Shown: piece after piece, positions 51,090 to 62,934 of the stretch
Layout of the letters: each line of letters opens with the position of its first letter
How positions within the stretch are numbered: position 1 is the stretch's first letter
From: Cucumis sativus
Lineage: Eukaryota; Streptophyta; Magnoliopsida; Cucurbitales; Cucurbitaceae
NCBI RefSeq assembly: GCF_000004075.3
Contig: NC_026658.2
Span: forward strand, 1,984,001-2,048,000
DNA: 64,000 nucleotides
Reading direction: 5' to 3'
Notes under the pieces: generated by a model
What the model saw: the letters and a program-made list of their open reading frames with translations, nothing else
The model's database searches: none
Told to the model about the DNA's origin: nothing
Program-made: the position numbers and the translations under genes

Positions 51090-52661
51090 ATCAAATTAAA
51101 ACCTTATAATTTTTATGTACTGTTTTGATTGTTTCCATTAACTCTCTAGTTTACAATTCTAAAAAATTATATGTAAGTAATGATAATAATTACTTTCTAG
51201 TTTAAATCATAATTTGATTTTTACCGATGAAATATTATTCTATATTGGTGTTTATACTTTAAAAAATGTCAACTTTAACGTCTCAAGTTTATTATTCATA
51301 CATAATTGGGTTCATGTTATTAAAATTTTATTCTTTTTAACAAAATCTTAGGATTTGCTAATTATTTTTACCATATATATTTGTTTTACCCCATTTTTAT
51401 TCTTTTAAAATAACCCACATGCACACATGACTATTACATTCTGATCATTCAAAATATAATTTGAAAAAGAAATCTCAACATTTCAATTTAATTTCCTTGT
51501 CCAGTCTCTTATATTAAATTTAACAAATTTATATTTTGTAGAACTTCAATTTAGAAAACAAAAAATAATTAATTTTTTAAAGAATAAAAATAACTAATTT
51601 GGAGAAAACAAATGTACACAAATATATTGATTTTTGCAATACTGACATTCAAATTCACTTGCAAATATATAATGCAATGGTTACTAAACTGGTGTATTAA
51701 AAAAAAAAATACTAAAACAACTTATTGCTTGCATCTTGGATATGTAGGATTGTTGCTCAAGGTCTCCATTGTCGATGGAAGTAAGATGTTTTATGCATGC
51801 ACCTTCACCAACAATGGTGATCATAGCTATGTATTGATATCATGAATACTCAACTTGAGATTTTACTTTTTCTTATTAATCTTAGAAGTGGATTTTACAA
51901 GAATTTACCCATAAAGTAAAATGGTAAAGGCAAATAGAAAGCTAAAACAAAACCAAATTTCATACTTAGTCTTCGTGGGTCGAAAGTTATTTGTGAGAAT
52001 TATGTGAAAACATCATTTTAACAATTTGTCTCTTAATATTAGTTTTCACCATGTTTTTCAATAGAAGCATTTGAATACTTCAATTTTCTTTTCTCTTTTA
52101 TTTTTCATAACTTAGGCTATTATGATGTAACTATTATTATTATTATGACGGTAAATAGTAAAACTTTGAAAATGTTTAAGAAAATATAGAATTTAAAGTT
52201 TTATTTTTGGCCATTAGCAACTAAAATATTTATAAATGTAAATCTTTTCTTGGTTTGAATATTTGTTAAGATTTAATTCTTCTTACATATTTTAAGAATT
52301 AATTAATGTTTTAAAATTTAGCAACAAATATATATCTATATCAATAGTTCGATCACATTATAAATTTTTATGAATGATTTCAGTTCAATAACCTTATAAA
52401 TAATTGATTGAGTAAGTGTTATAATGTTAATTATTTTATAGTAAATCATAAAAAAAAAATTAGAGAACAATTATGAGTGAAACTAATTATTTATTTATAT
52501 TGGAATTGCTACAACGGAAGGAAATTGAAAGCAAAAGCAAAGCAGAATAATGTACTTTCTGCTGCATTATTTTCAAAAATAAAAAATAGCAAAAGAATAA
52601 AATCCTATCCCTAGCTTAGCTAGCTAGCTATCCGTTCTAAAATAAAAAAGAGGAAATCCAA
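51090..52661. repeat. Intercassette spacer between MYB B and CP3
   Basis: Inverted counterpart of 16067-17648: the convergent 3' flanks of MYB and protease with an (aat)n-like tract near 52130-52145 and the gctagctagc motif near 52617-52629. The open frame at 51612-51845 is AT-rich and not called. Confidence 0.7.
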
Positions 52662-53987
52662 TCAATACTTGACGGGAAAGGAAGGTTGCATCGCCATTCC
52701 ACATACACCTTGTGGGTTTCGTGTTCCTCGTTGCATCTTCATGTAACCATTCATTCCCCATTGAGTTCCATATTGGTTTCTTATTATCCAATAATCTCCC
52801 TCTTCATCACTTCCATACCCAACTACCACTACCGTGTGGTCAATTCTATATCCGCAAAAGCTATCTTCTCTAAGCATTCCCTGCAAATAATTATCATTTT
52901 TTCTTTTAATTATATATGTTGCACCAAATTATAATTAACAACAACAAAATTAACTACACTTGCCTCCCCGTAAAATCTAAAATCACTCCCACTTGAAGCT
53001 ACCGACACTGCTACCGGTTGGTGTGCCACTGCTTTCATCAAAGCATACTCGTTGTTTTGAGGTACACACTCATATCCATCAATTGTTACTCTCTCACTGT
53101 TAGGCTATTAGTGAAATATCAAACACAATACACATAATTATATTATGATCAATAATGCACTCATATAATAAATTTAGATAGTTTAATTAGAATTATATTG
53201 GTTTAAACTCACTCCTCGTCTACGACAATATCCATTTCCTGCAAAATATGGATAGTTTTCCTCAATTGTGATTCCACCATTTTGCATTATGAACTCAAAT
53301 GCAGAGTCATAATTTCCTCCACGACAACCACCGACCTTATAATCACAATCCACCACTTCTTGCTCTGATAGAGATACTAATTCATTTGTTCTTATTTGGT
53401 GAATAGATTCCACGGCAGCCACAGCTGCAAACGCCCAACAACTTCCTGTCGAACATATAACACATAATTATTAGAAGGCATTAGTAACTATTAGCTAGAA
53501 GGCATTAGGCTTTAGAAAGATTATAAATGAAATTAAATTAATTACCACAACGGCCTTGATTTTTTATGGCATTCACAGCTCCTCTTTGCCTCCAATCGAT
53601 TGAAGATGGGATATTCATTGCTCGTTCATACATAAATCCACCAACACGATTGGCATGTAAGCTGTTGTAGTGAGTAATGTTGGAACCGTACATCATACTA
53701 AACTCATCATCAGACAAATCAGCAAACTGGTTAAGTCGCAATTTTAATGATTTTCCCATGTGGTTCACTCTAAACACATGTTTTGCATTATCTTGAAAGA
53801 TCTTGAAACGTTTGTGCATCTCATGTGCATTTCTTGAGATTCTATGGTGGCTACTCCATCTTTTGTAGAGTTGCATGAGACTTCTTTCAGATTCAAAATC
53901 CTTTCCTTCCAACTCAAAGCTCTCACACAAATGAGACGTGAAAGCAATCAAAACAACGAAAACAATAAGAAATTTCATCATGGTCAT
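52662..53987 (-). CDS. Papain-like cysteine protease CP3 (intact)
   Basis: Exons in gene order: 53987-53546, 53445-53213, 53104-52964, 52880-52662; 344 residues. Signal peptide ([16 protein letters not shown]), I29 prodomain with ERFNIN and NQFADLS, then the mature enzyme from about [11 protein letters not shown]. Catalytic Cys in NQGRCGSCWAFA, His in [10 protein letters not shown], Asn in RNQYGTQWG. Exon 3 has the full 141 bases, reading [11 protein letters not shown], so unlike CP1 it is intact. The GC donor after exon 3 is kept. The frame upstream of the ATG reaches a TTG only. The closest relative is CP1: both share the HANRVG prodomain end and the same 5' leader. Lies convergent to MYB B. 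Confidence 0.9.
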
Positions 53988-54045
53988 GGTGGGAAGATTT
54001 GAATAATAGGATGAATTGATGGTTGGCAAAGCAAGTTTAAGGCAA

Positions 54046-54053
54046 CTTATATA
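54046..54053 (-). promoter_or_regulatory. TATA box of CP3
   Basis: TATATAAG on the minus strand, 59 bases ahead of the ATG at 53987. Confidence 0.75.
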
Positions 54054-56520
54054 GACCTTTGCTCAACCGTATAATCACTTCTTCCCCTTAAAATCGGTTT
54101 AGTTATAGAGATTTTTCTTGATTATAGGATGCTTAGTTAAGATTTACTCATTAATTTTTATTTTTTAATGGTTGAACGGTTATTCTTTTACTTCTTATTT
54201 AAAAAATAATATGACCATTCTTAAAACGATTATCCTAGTAAAAAATATTTTTAAAAACAATTGGTTATATATATAGTACAATAATTAATGATTTATATTC
54301 TCACTTTATTTAGTTGAAATTTGTGTCCGTTAATTCAATTTAAATCTTAACTACTTAAATTTTAGATTTATAAGAAAAAATTATATTTTATTGTTAATAA
54401 ATTTTAGATTTATAAGAAGAAAAAAAGAGTTTAGATTTTATTGTTCAGAATAAATGACTTAGTTTTTTAAAGGCGAAAATAAAAATGAAAAGAAGTTTGT
54501 TTAAAAAAAACATTATTTGGTTTAGTTAATAACTCACCAATATATATTCATTATAGCACAAAAGTATATCTCCATTATAACACAAAAGGTATAGGATGAA
54601 GTGAGTTTAGTAGGTGAATTTTAAGTTTGCATTATTAGTATAGTTTTACCATTTGTATGGTCTTGTGATGGAAATATTAACATTTTTTTATTATTTTTAT
54701 GTTCATAATTCTAACTTTTTCAATTTTTTAAAAATAACATTTTATATTACTTAAATTTTATTTTTAAAAGGGTTATTATTTATATACAGAGTTGAATAAA
54801 GTAAACTATATTTTAAAAGTTTGAGATATTAAAATAGATTATAAATTTTTTTTTCAATTATTTTTAAAATGATTTCAATTGATTTAATTGTTTGTTTTGT
54901 GATCTGAAGTAGAGTGTGTGATGAGAAGGTTGGAATCTAAGAATAAATGGAAACGTTTTAAAATTAAATGTTGTTGACATTATTAATTATCCAGTTCTAG
55001 GATTCGGAATTCAGGTGTCTAACAAGTTTACCAAATTAATGGATAGACATTTTGCAATGGCAAAGTTATCTATTGGAAAACTTGGACATCAACAAAGCTT
55101 TTCACGTATGAAAAGATGATGTTGCAAGTGGTGTTGTGCTCACACAGTGGTATAAAAAGATCCCAAGATCATATGTGTATATACACACACTGTGGCAAAC
55201 GAAAGATCAAGAGTGGTGGGTACAATATAGCTACATGGCAAGTTCGAGAACAAGTTCAAGTGATTCTCCTCATGTCATGTATCTAATATATCTTATCATG
55301 GCTGAGTGGTCATTATCCTATCTATTCTCTTATCATCCATTCACAAGGAAACAATTATATTTGACTCATAATGAATATGTCAAAATCCCAGATGTAGGAC
55401 ATCAAGAGACCTTTTAATCAGACAAATATACCTTAGATGATTCCGACGGCCATAGGGGGAGTGCTATGCGTGGGTAAAGATGTCCACGCCTAATAAAGAC
55501 ATCTTTACTAACTGATATGCATTCTTACAGAATCCACTATACATTCTTACAGTAAAAACATAGCGTCCTCCAAGTAAAATTGAAGCCTTTCTGGATGCTG
55601 CATGCATGCAGACCAAAGGGGAGCAAATATAAAAATTAAAATTGCATAGCCAGCCACTGCAGGTAATTACTAATGACTAGTACCTATAGACAAGCTTCCA
55701 TTATGAGTAAGAATGATGTGTAGTAGGTTGTATTTAAGCTTATTCCGTTTCTTATATTCTTAAAGAAACTTCTGAAAGATGGATTATCCCACCTAAAAAG
55801 ATCATTTTTTAACTACAATTTTTTTAACTGCTTTTAATTGTTAATACTTTTATTTTTCAAAATTTATATTAGATTTTTTTTCATCTAAAATCATATTAAA
55901 AAGTATTTTTTTTTAGTATTAATTCTTCCCAAGGCACTTGAAGAAAATTTGAGTCTGTCCAAAAGCATTTTTTTCCACAAGTTATCCCAAAGACACTGTT
56001 AATATCAGATTAAACATGTAAAACTACGTTAAATCTTGCAGGGACATATGCTAGCGTCCTTGATTTCTGTGTTGGGAGGTGTGAGTGTTGTAAGTATCCT
56101 GCATTGATATTTTTTTCATGTTTAAAATGAGTTCAGTACTATTGCATTTTATTTGTGTCATTGATTGTTTCTTATTAGTAATTTTGTATGATTTTTACGA
56201 AAAAGTGTATTTACTTACCTTCATATAAACCCGGCTAAACGTGTGTAATTTTTTTTCTACTTATTATGTAATGTTTATAAAATGGAAGAAGTTTTTCTAT
56301 TTGTAGAACATACGTTTAAGTGTCATTTGTGTCATTATTGATGATGCTCCAACGAGTCAGGCAAGGTTGAATATACATTAATGGATACGAAGTGCCACTC
56401 CATTTAGGAATATCTTTTGAATGATTTACACAATGCTTTCATTTCGATTTATAGTCCTTGTAAACTATGATGAATGTGTATAATTTATCATCATATGTTT
56501 TATTTTCGTTGTTCAGATAT
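54054..56520. repeat. CP3 upstream flank, unresolved stretch, segment X copy
   Basis: Up to about 54970 this is the conserved protease upstream flank (matches 13680-14640 in reverse). 55.0-55.45 kb contains an open frame (55136-55417, CTG start) rich in Trp, Tyr and Ser that I do not recognise. About 55570-55730 is segment X, inverted relative to 19595-19740. The remainder to 56.5 kb shows nothing recognisable. Confidence 0.55.
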
Positions 56521-56524
56521 TTGC

Positions 56525-56860
56525 GAGGATTCATAGCAATATAGCTTCAGCGGTGAGGTGGAACGAGGAGAACGCTCATCTGCTTGATAGACAGCTCGGA
56601 AGTAACCCATGAGCTCAGATTTGTAGGCAATTGGGACCATCGTCCTGCGGAAGCGGAGTTATATCGCTCGCTGATGGGTAAAGTGTCATCGAAATCCATG
56701 AATATTGCTAGGAAAACAAACAATCGGAACTAGAAAAGTTGAGGAGAGATGAAGAATCAGAGATAAAGAATCGTGAAGAGTTCCATGAGTAAGATTCTGA
56801 TTGTGCTTCCACTTTCCATTGTAGTTCAGTTCACTCCTCCGAGACTACACAGCGTACAGT
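56525..56860 (-). pseudogene. Second dead copy of FTA exon 1 with leader
   Basis: On the minus strand about 56700-56525 matches FTA exon 1 but the start codon region is altered (ATTCATGGATTT order kept, frame lost), with several internal gaps including a stretch before the MGYFRAVY-like part and one near the end. The leader (about 56860-56701) shares with the left dead copy an insertion that is absent from the intact gene, within 'cacaatcagaatcttactc'. No later exons. Confidence 0.85.
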
Positions 56861-56869
56861 ACGAAGAAA

Positions 56870-57256
56870 CCATCCTCAAACATCACATTTTTTAATAATC
56901 CTCTCTCTTACATGATCCTCAAAATCACATTTTTGTTCTACTAGTTATTCCGGTTTGCTTTCCGACATCCCTACTCAAATGGTCAAACCACATGTTCCAA
57001 CAATGTGTTTGTCTTTGACAAATTTGTTGTCATCGTCAGCCACGACTGCAAAACTCAATGAATATAAGAAACAACTCCACAAATTGAAGCATAAGAGAGC
57101 ACAAGTAGGTATATAATGACAAAAATATAATATATGTAACTCATCTAAGTTCCTTACTAATACATCCAGTGGGAATGCAACTTTTAGGCCAAGGTGCATG
57201 GAAAAAAGTTGCAAACCACGTGGTGAACCCATGAAACGTCTCAACAACAAGGAGAG
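56870..57256 (+). pseudogene. Dead MYB factor copy (fragment)
   Basis: Resembles MYB B from about the HDPQTSHF segment to the end, with large internal gaps. It keeps a piece matching TGLLSDIPTQM (here with V-K-P-H following), then the end of exon 1, the intron, and the start of exon 2 (GMQLLGQGAWKKVANHVV), then jumps to the last residues (MKRLNNK-like). The N-terminal two thirds and the SHAQKYF helix are missing. A minus-strand frame across it (57250-56975) is a shadow. Confidence 0.85.
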
Positions 57257-58218
57257 TCAAATTGTGTATATAAGTAATGATAATAATTACTTTCTAGTTT
57301 AAATCATAACTTGATTCTTAGAAATGAAATATTATTCTATTTTTAAATCATAACTTGATTCTTAGAAATGAAATAAAAATTTATTAACTTAAATGATTCC
57401 TCTGAACTTAAATTATTTGGCATTCGTACAATCCTAACTTCTCTTATAAATTATTTGGCATTCATGCAAAAATAATTAGTAAATCCTAATTTTATTCTTT
57501 TAAAATAACCCACACGCACATGACTACTATATTCTAATCATTCAAAATATAATTATAAAAAAAAATTATTTCCTTTGTCCAGTCTACCTTATATTAAAAT
57601 TAAACAAATTTATATTTTGTAGAAATTTTAAAAGATAAAAATAATTAATTTGGAGAAAACAAATGTACACAAATATATTGATTTGCAACAATAACATTCA
57701 AATTCACTTGCAAATATATAATGCATTGTTGCTCAAGGGCTCTGTTGTCGATGGAAGTGAGATGTTTATGCATGCACCTCCACCAACAATAAGGATCATA
57801 GCTAGGTGTTGATATTTGTTAAGATTTAATTCTTCTCACATATTTTAAGAATTAATTAATATTTTAAAAATTAGCAACAAACATATTCTATATCAATTTT
57901 GAGAATATCAATTTTGATTTTTTTAAAAAAATTGGGTGCTCTAATTTGTAGTTGGATCACATTATTATTAAATGAACATTTTTTTCACTGATTTTAGAGC
58001 ACCCAATTTTATAGTAAATCATAAGAACAATTAGAATACGAGAGAAACTAATTATTTATTTATATTGGAATTGCTAACACGGAAGAAAAAAAAAGCAAAA
58101 AAAAAAAAATGCAAAAGCAGAATGAAATTAAAAAAAAAATGCAAAAGCAGAATGAAATTTACCAAATGTAGCAAAAGCAAAAGCTAGCTACCCGCGTCCT
58201 AAAATAAAAAAGAGAAAA
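57257..58218. repeat. MYB-protease spacer, shortened
   Basis: A shorter version of the spacer at 51.1-52.66 kb with internal losses and duplicated short units (for example near 57290-57370). It contains a small 17-base inverted-repeat element at 57928-58010. Confidence 0.65.
57928..58010. repeat. 83-bp element with 17-bp inverted ends
   Basis: Left end aaaattgggtgctctaa (57928-57944), right end its reverse complement (57994-58010). I did not see it in the matching spacers at 16-17.6 kb or 51-52.6 kb. Possibly a tiny MITE remnant or a hairpin. Confidence 0.6.
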
Positions 58219-59598
58219 TCAATACTTGACGGGAAAGGAAGGTTGCATTGCCATTCCACATACACCTTGTGGGTTTCGTGTTCCTCGTTGCATCTTCATA
58301 TAACCATTCATTCCCCATTGAGTTCCATATTGGTTTCTTATTATCCAATAATCTCCCTCTTCATCACTTCCATACCCAACTACCACTACCGTGTGGTCAA
58401 TTCTATATCCGCAAAAGCTACCTTCTCTAAGCATTCCCTGCAAATAATTCATTTTTTCTTTTAATTATATATGTTGCACCAAATTATAATTAACAACCAC
58501 AAAATTAACTACACTTGCCTCCCCATAAAATCTAAAATCACTTCCACTTGAAGCTACCGACACTGCTACCGGTTGGTGTGCCACTGCCTTCATCAAAGCA
58601 TACTCGTTGTTTTGAGGTACACGCTCATATCCATCAATTGTTACTCTCTCGCTGTTAGGCTATTAGTGAAATATCAAACACAATACACATAATTATATTA
58701 TAATCAATAATGCACTCATATAATAAATTTAGATAGTTTAATTAGAATTATATTGGTTTAAACTCACTCCTCGTCTACGACAATATCCGTTTCCTGCAAA
58801 ATATGGATAGTTTTCCTCAATTGTGATTCCACCATTTTGCATTATGAACTCAAATGCAGAGTTATAATCTCCTCCACGACAACCACCGACTTTATAATCA
58901 CAATCCACCACTTCTTGCTCTGATAGAGATACTAACTCATTTGTTTTTATTTGGTGAATAGATTCCACAGCGGCCACAGCTGCAAATGCCCAACAACTTC
59001 GTGTTGAACAACACATAATTATTAGTAACAACACATAATTATTAGTTAGAAGGCATTAGACTTTAGAAAGATTATAAATGAAAATAAATTAATTACCACA
59101 TAGGCCTTAGACTTTAGAAAGATTATAAATGAAAATAAATTAATTACCACATAGGCCTTGGTTTTTTATGGCATTCACAGCTCCTTTTTCCCTCCAGTCG
59201 ATTGAAAATGGAATATTCATTGCTCGTTCATACATAAATCCACCAACACGACCACCAGCCTTGGCATGTAAGTTGTTGTAGTGAGTAATGTTGGAACCGT
59301 ACATCATACTAAACTCATCATCAGACAAATCAGCAAACTGGTTAAGTCGCAATTTTAATGATTTTCCCATGTGGTTCACTTTGAACACACGTTTTGCATT
59401 ATCTTGGAAGATCTTGAAACGTTTGTGCATCTCATGTGCATTCCTTGAGATTCTATGGTGGCTACTCCATCTCTTATAGAGTTGCATTAGACTTTTTTCA
59501 GATTCGAAATCTTTTCTCTCTAAATCAAAGCCCTCACATAGGTGAGAAGCGAAAGCAATCAAAACAACGAAAACAATAAGAAATTTCATCATAGTCAT
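58219..59598 (-). pseudogene. Papain-like cysteine protease CP4 (splice acceptor lost)
   Basis: Exons by homology: 59598-59148, 59000-58768, 58659-58519, 58437-58219; all open, 347 residues if spliced as in CP3. Signal peptide, ERFNIN, catalytic Cys, His and Asn are all encoded. However the intron 1 acceptor, cgacag in the other copies, reads caacac here, so AG is AC just before the exon encoding SCWAFA. Without it, normal splicing should fail or shift, losing the catalytic Cys exon or the frame. Exon 1 and its donor are also partly duplicated (51-bp unit). The prodomain end HAKAGGRVGGF groups it with CP2. Probably non-functional at the RNA level though coding sequence is still nearly clean, so the loss is recent; a non-AG acceptor or a nearby AG cannot be ruled out. 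Confidence 0.75.
59056..59157 (-). repeat. 51-bp tandem duplication across CP4 exon 1/intron 1
   Basis: Units at 59056-59106 and 59107-59157. Each includes the end of exon 1 and the GT donor, so intron 1 carries a second, downstream copy of its own donor site. Confidence 0.9.
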
Positions 59599-59656
59599 GG
59601 ACAGAAGACTTGAATAATAGGATGAATTGATTGTTGAAAAAGCAAGTTTAAGGCAA

Positions 59657-59664
59657 CTTATATA
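59657..59664 (-). promoter_or_regulatory. TATA box of CP4
   Basis: TATATAAG on the minus strand, 59 bases ahead of the ATG at 59598; same block as in the other copies. Confidence 0.75.
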
Positions 59665-61850
59665 GGCCTCTACTCAACCGTATAGTCACCTTCTTCTCCT
59701 TAAAATGGGTTTGGTTATAGAGATTTTTCTTGATTATAGGATACTTAGTTAAGATTTATTCATTAGTTTTTATGTTTCGATTGTGAACAGTTATTATTTT
59801 ACTTTTTTATTTAAAAAATAATATGACCATTCTCATTCCAATTATAATTGTTATGATTATCAGTTTATTGCTTTGGAATTTGGGTAGGTTAATTCGATTT
59901 AAATCTTAACTGCATAAATTTTAGATTTATAAGGAAAAAAAAGTAGATTTTATTGTTAATAAATTTTAGATTTATAACCAAAAAAAAGTTAGGATTTATT
60001 GTCGAGAAGAAGTTACTTAGGTTTTTTTAAAAGGGAAAATAAAAATAAAAAAAGGTTTAAAGTGAAAAAAAAACCTATTTGTTTTTATTTGGTTGAGTTA
60101 GTAACTCACTGATTGTTTATCCATTATAACATAAAGAAGTGATTTTAGTAGTTTGCATTATTTGTATAGTTTTACCATTTGTATGATCTTAGTTATGAAA
60201 ATATTAACATTATTTTTTAATTATTATTTTTATATTCATAAATCTAACTTTTTCAATCTTTTAAAAATAACCTTTTATATTACTGTAAATTTTATTTTTA
60301 AAAGGGTTATTATGAAAGTAAACGAAAAAATGGTAAGTGAAACTATTTTAGAAAAAATTATATTTTAAAAGTTTGAGATATTAAAATAGAATATAAATTT
60401 TCTTTTTTCAATTTAATTTTAAAATGACGTCAATTGATTTAATTGTTTGTTATCAGAAATAGAGAGTGTGATGAGAAAGTTGGAAATTAAGAATAAATGG
60501 AAACCTTTTAAAATTCAATGTCGTTGACAATATGTAATGCTCAAGCCTAGGATTTAGAATCGTGACAACTCATTCGAATGTCGACCTAATAAGACTGATA
60601 TACACAACATAATCGCATCAACTTTACATGGCAAGCTAAGAGAACATGGGATTGAAGAAATTGTTGTATCTAACCTTACAAGGAAAAGAAAGGTTGATAT
60701 TAGAGACGTAGAGATGTTTTTATTGAGTTACAGTCATGTTCTCATGCTCTTGCAATAGAGGAGAATATAAGACTCTCCAAGTGAGAGTAAACAGATACCA
60801 ATAGAAGAGCATGAGGATATAAAGATAGTCTGATATCCCAGAATATAAACACATAATCATTGTGAGGAATGGTATCAAAGCGAAATAAAACATCATAGAC
60901 CCAAATTCCAAATTATAGTCTGGCGTTGAGCGTTGTTGTTATAAGTTTAAAACTCATATATAGTTAAAGTTATCACACTAAATATCAATAATCATCTTCA
61001 AGATAATAGGATATTTATTACCTATTTTACTCCTTATTTTTAAAAAACTAATATGGTTTTTTTTAAAACAATTTATCCTACTAAAAATATACTTTTAAAA
61101 ATAATTGCTTAAGAAAAAAAAAAAAGTTAGATTTTATTATTGTTTGACTTTACTTTTTTAAAAAATTAATACTTTTTTAAATGGAAAAATAAAAATAAAA
61201 ATAAAAAAGTTTGAAAATGAAAAAAATCAAATTAGTTGTTTTTATTTCATTTGGTAATTAATAACTCATATTTATTTGTTTTTATTTCATTTGGTAATTA
61301 ATAACTCATATTTATCCATGCTAAACATGAAGGTACACAAAAAAGTATAGGGTGAAGTAATATTGGATTCTTGGTATAGTTTTAATGATTTTAGTAATGA
61401 AAATATTACTGTTATGTTTTTTATTTTATGTAGGACAGGATCTTTTATACTCATAATTCTAACCTTTTCATTTAAAAGTTAACATTTTATATTATTTAAA
61501 ATTTATTTTTAAAACTATTAGTACTTATTTACAAGGTATAAAGTGAAACTATTTTAGAAAAAAATTAGTGTTAATGTTTCAAACTTTTAAAATTAGAACG
61601 TAATTTTTTATTTTTTTTAATTTGTTTTTAAAACGGTGACAATGGTCTCTTGTATGATTATTGCGCAACATTGTTTTATATTATGAAATATACGTTGAAA
61701 ATAAGGAGTGTAAGTTAAAATCTTGTGTTGAAAAATATTTCAAAATTAAATGTAGTTGACGATTAAGTCTATTATTATTACAAATTTAAAACATATTTAC
61801 AAAATTAAAGACCAGTCCAGTCCAGTCTCATCTAAGTATATTGAATCTCA
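59665..61850. repeat. CP4 upstream flank and decayed further flank copy
   Basis: 59.67-60.54 kb is the conserved protease upstream flank. About 61.0-61.75 kb repeats the same kind of sequence in more decayed form, with no protease attached. A 40-base tandem repeat lies at about 61236-61316. The minus-strand frame at 60720-60911 is not called. Confidence 0.6.
60600..60900. mobile_element. Possible Copia-type LTR retroelement scrap
   Basis: A short stretch with gag-like wording and a site near 60870 resembling the initiator-Met tRNA primer-binding site common in Copia elements. Fragmentary and broken; no paired terminal repeats seen. Weak. Confidence 0.2.
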
Positions 61851-61889
61851 TGAGACCAAATTTGCTAAATCTTTCATTTGAATATTGAA

Positions 61890-62600
61890 TATTTATATCG
61901 GATGCAACTTTTAGCAAAAGTGAATAAAAGACTGACTATTCACGATATCACCCTCTAGGATGCAAACACGTCTCTACACGATATAACAAAATTTCATATT
62001 ACATTTATAAAAGACCATAGTATAAACTTATGTTAATGTCTACCAATGCATCTATAATATAATCTAAAATTTTACTTAGTTAATTATGTTATATATAAAT
62101 AATAATAATCACTAAATAATGCCCTATAGCACCACACAAAAATATTTTCATATGTTTGGTAAACTTGGTGTTCATGGGCCAGGCTAGGCCAGGCCGGTCT
62201 TTTCGATAATGATGCATGTTTTGATAATGGAAAATAAGAACAACTTGTTTTTCCTCATTCTTCTAGTTCTTCTTAGTCTTCTAATTCTTCTGAGTCTTCT
62301 AGTTCTTCTCTTCAGACTCTACGACTTCACATAATTTTGATCAAAATCAAGATGCTTCGAGTATAGATTATCATGAGATGCGGCTGCACCTTTTATTCAT
62401 GTAATTGGATAAATAATGTAGGGTTGGAGCAACCAGATCATCAATTTATTATTATTGAAAACAGTGATTGGATAAATAATGTTTGTTTTTTTTGTGTAAT
62501 TATGAAACAACCCAAATGGGCAATAAACAATCTTCTAATAATTCTATTTTTTTCATTTTTCATTTTTATTTTAAAAATGGCTAGTATTTATATCCAATCG
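61890..62600 (+). pseudogene. Scraps of another MYB copy
   Basis: Two pieces. About 61900-61985 resembles the exon 2 region (MQLL, then SIHDIT-like text and a last piece near the C-terminus). About 62219-62490 resembles the N-terminus: an ATG followed by ENKN-like text, serine-rich expansion, then FDQNQD, YHEM, and SCNWINNVGLEQ. The order is jumbled relative to an intact gene (C-terminal piece first), so at least two remnants or a rearrangement are present. Confidence 0.7.
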
Positions 62601-62720
62601 TAACCACGAAACTAAACTAGAAATGTTATCGAAACTATTTCGTATATATTTAGGGTTAATATTTCAAATTTTAAAAATTAGAAATATTAAAATAGAAATA
62701 TGATTTTTCTTTTTTTTTTT

Positions 62721-62934
62721 CAATTTATTTTTAAAATAATGGTGTTACTCAATTTAATTGTGTTGTTTTGTGATCACCAACCATTATTTTGTATTATGAA
62801 AAATAATTTGGAAATAGAGACTTTATTCAATTTATTTTTAAAATAATGGTGTTACTCGATTTAATTGTGTTGTTTTGTGATCACCAACCATTATTTTGTA
62901 TTATGAAAAATAATTTGGAAATAGAGACTTTAGT
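62721..62934. repeat. 107-bp tandem duplication
   Basis: Two nearly identical units at 62721-62827 and 62828-62934, made of sequence from the conserved protease upstream flank (matches near 54840-54930 and 60400-60480). It belongs to a worn sixth copy of that flank. Confidence 0.85.

Larger units (their letters stand above)
49080..60540 (-). repeat. Right arm of inverted cassette duplication
   Basis: Mirror of 13680-24140. It keeps the only complete FTA gene at its inner edge, which makes this side the likely source. Inner ends of the two arms are about 25 kb apart. Confidence 0.8.
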
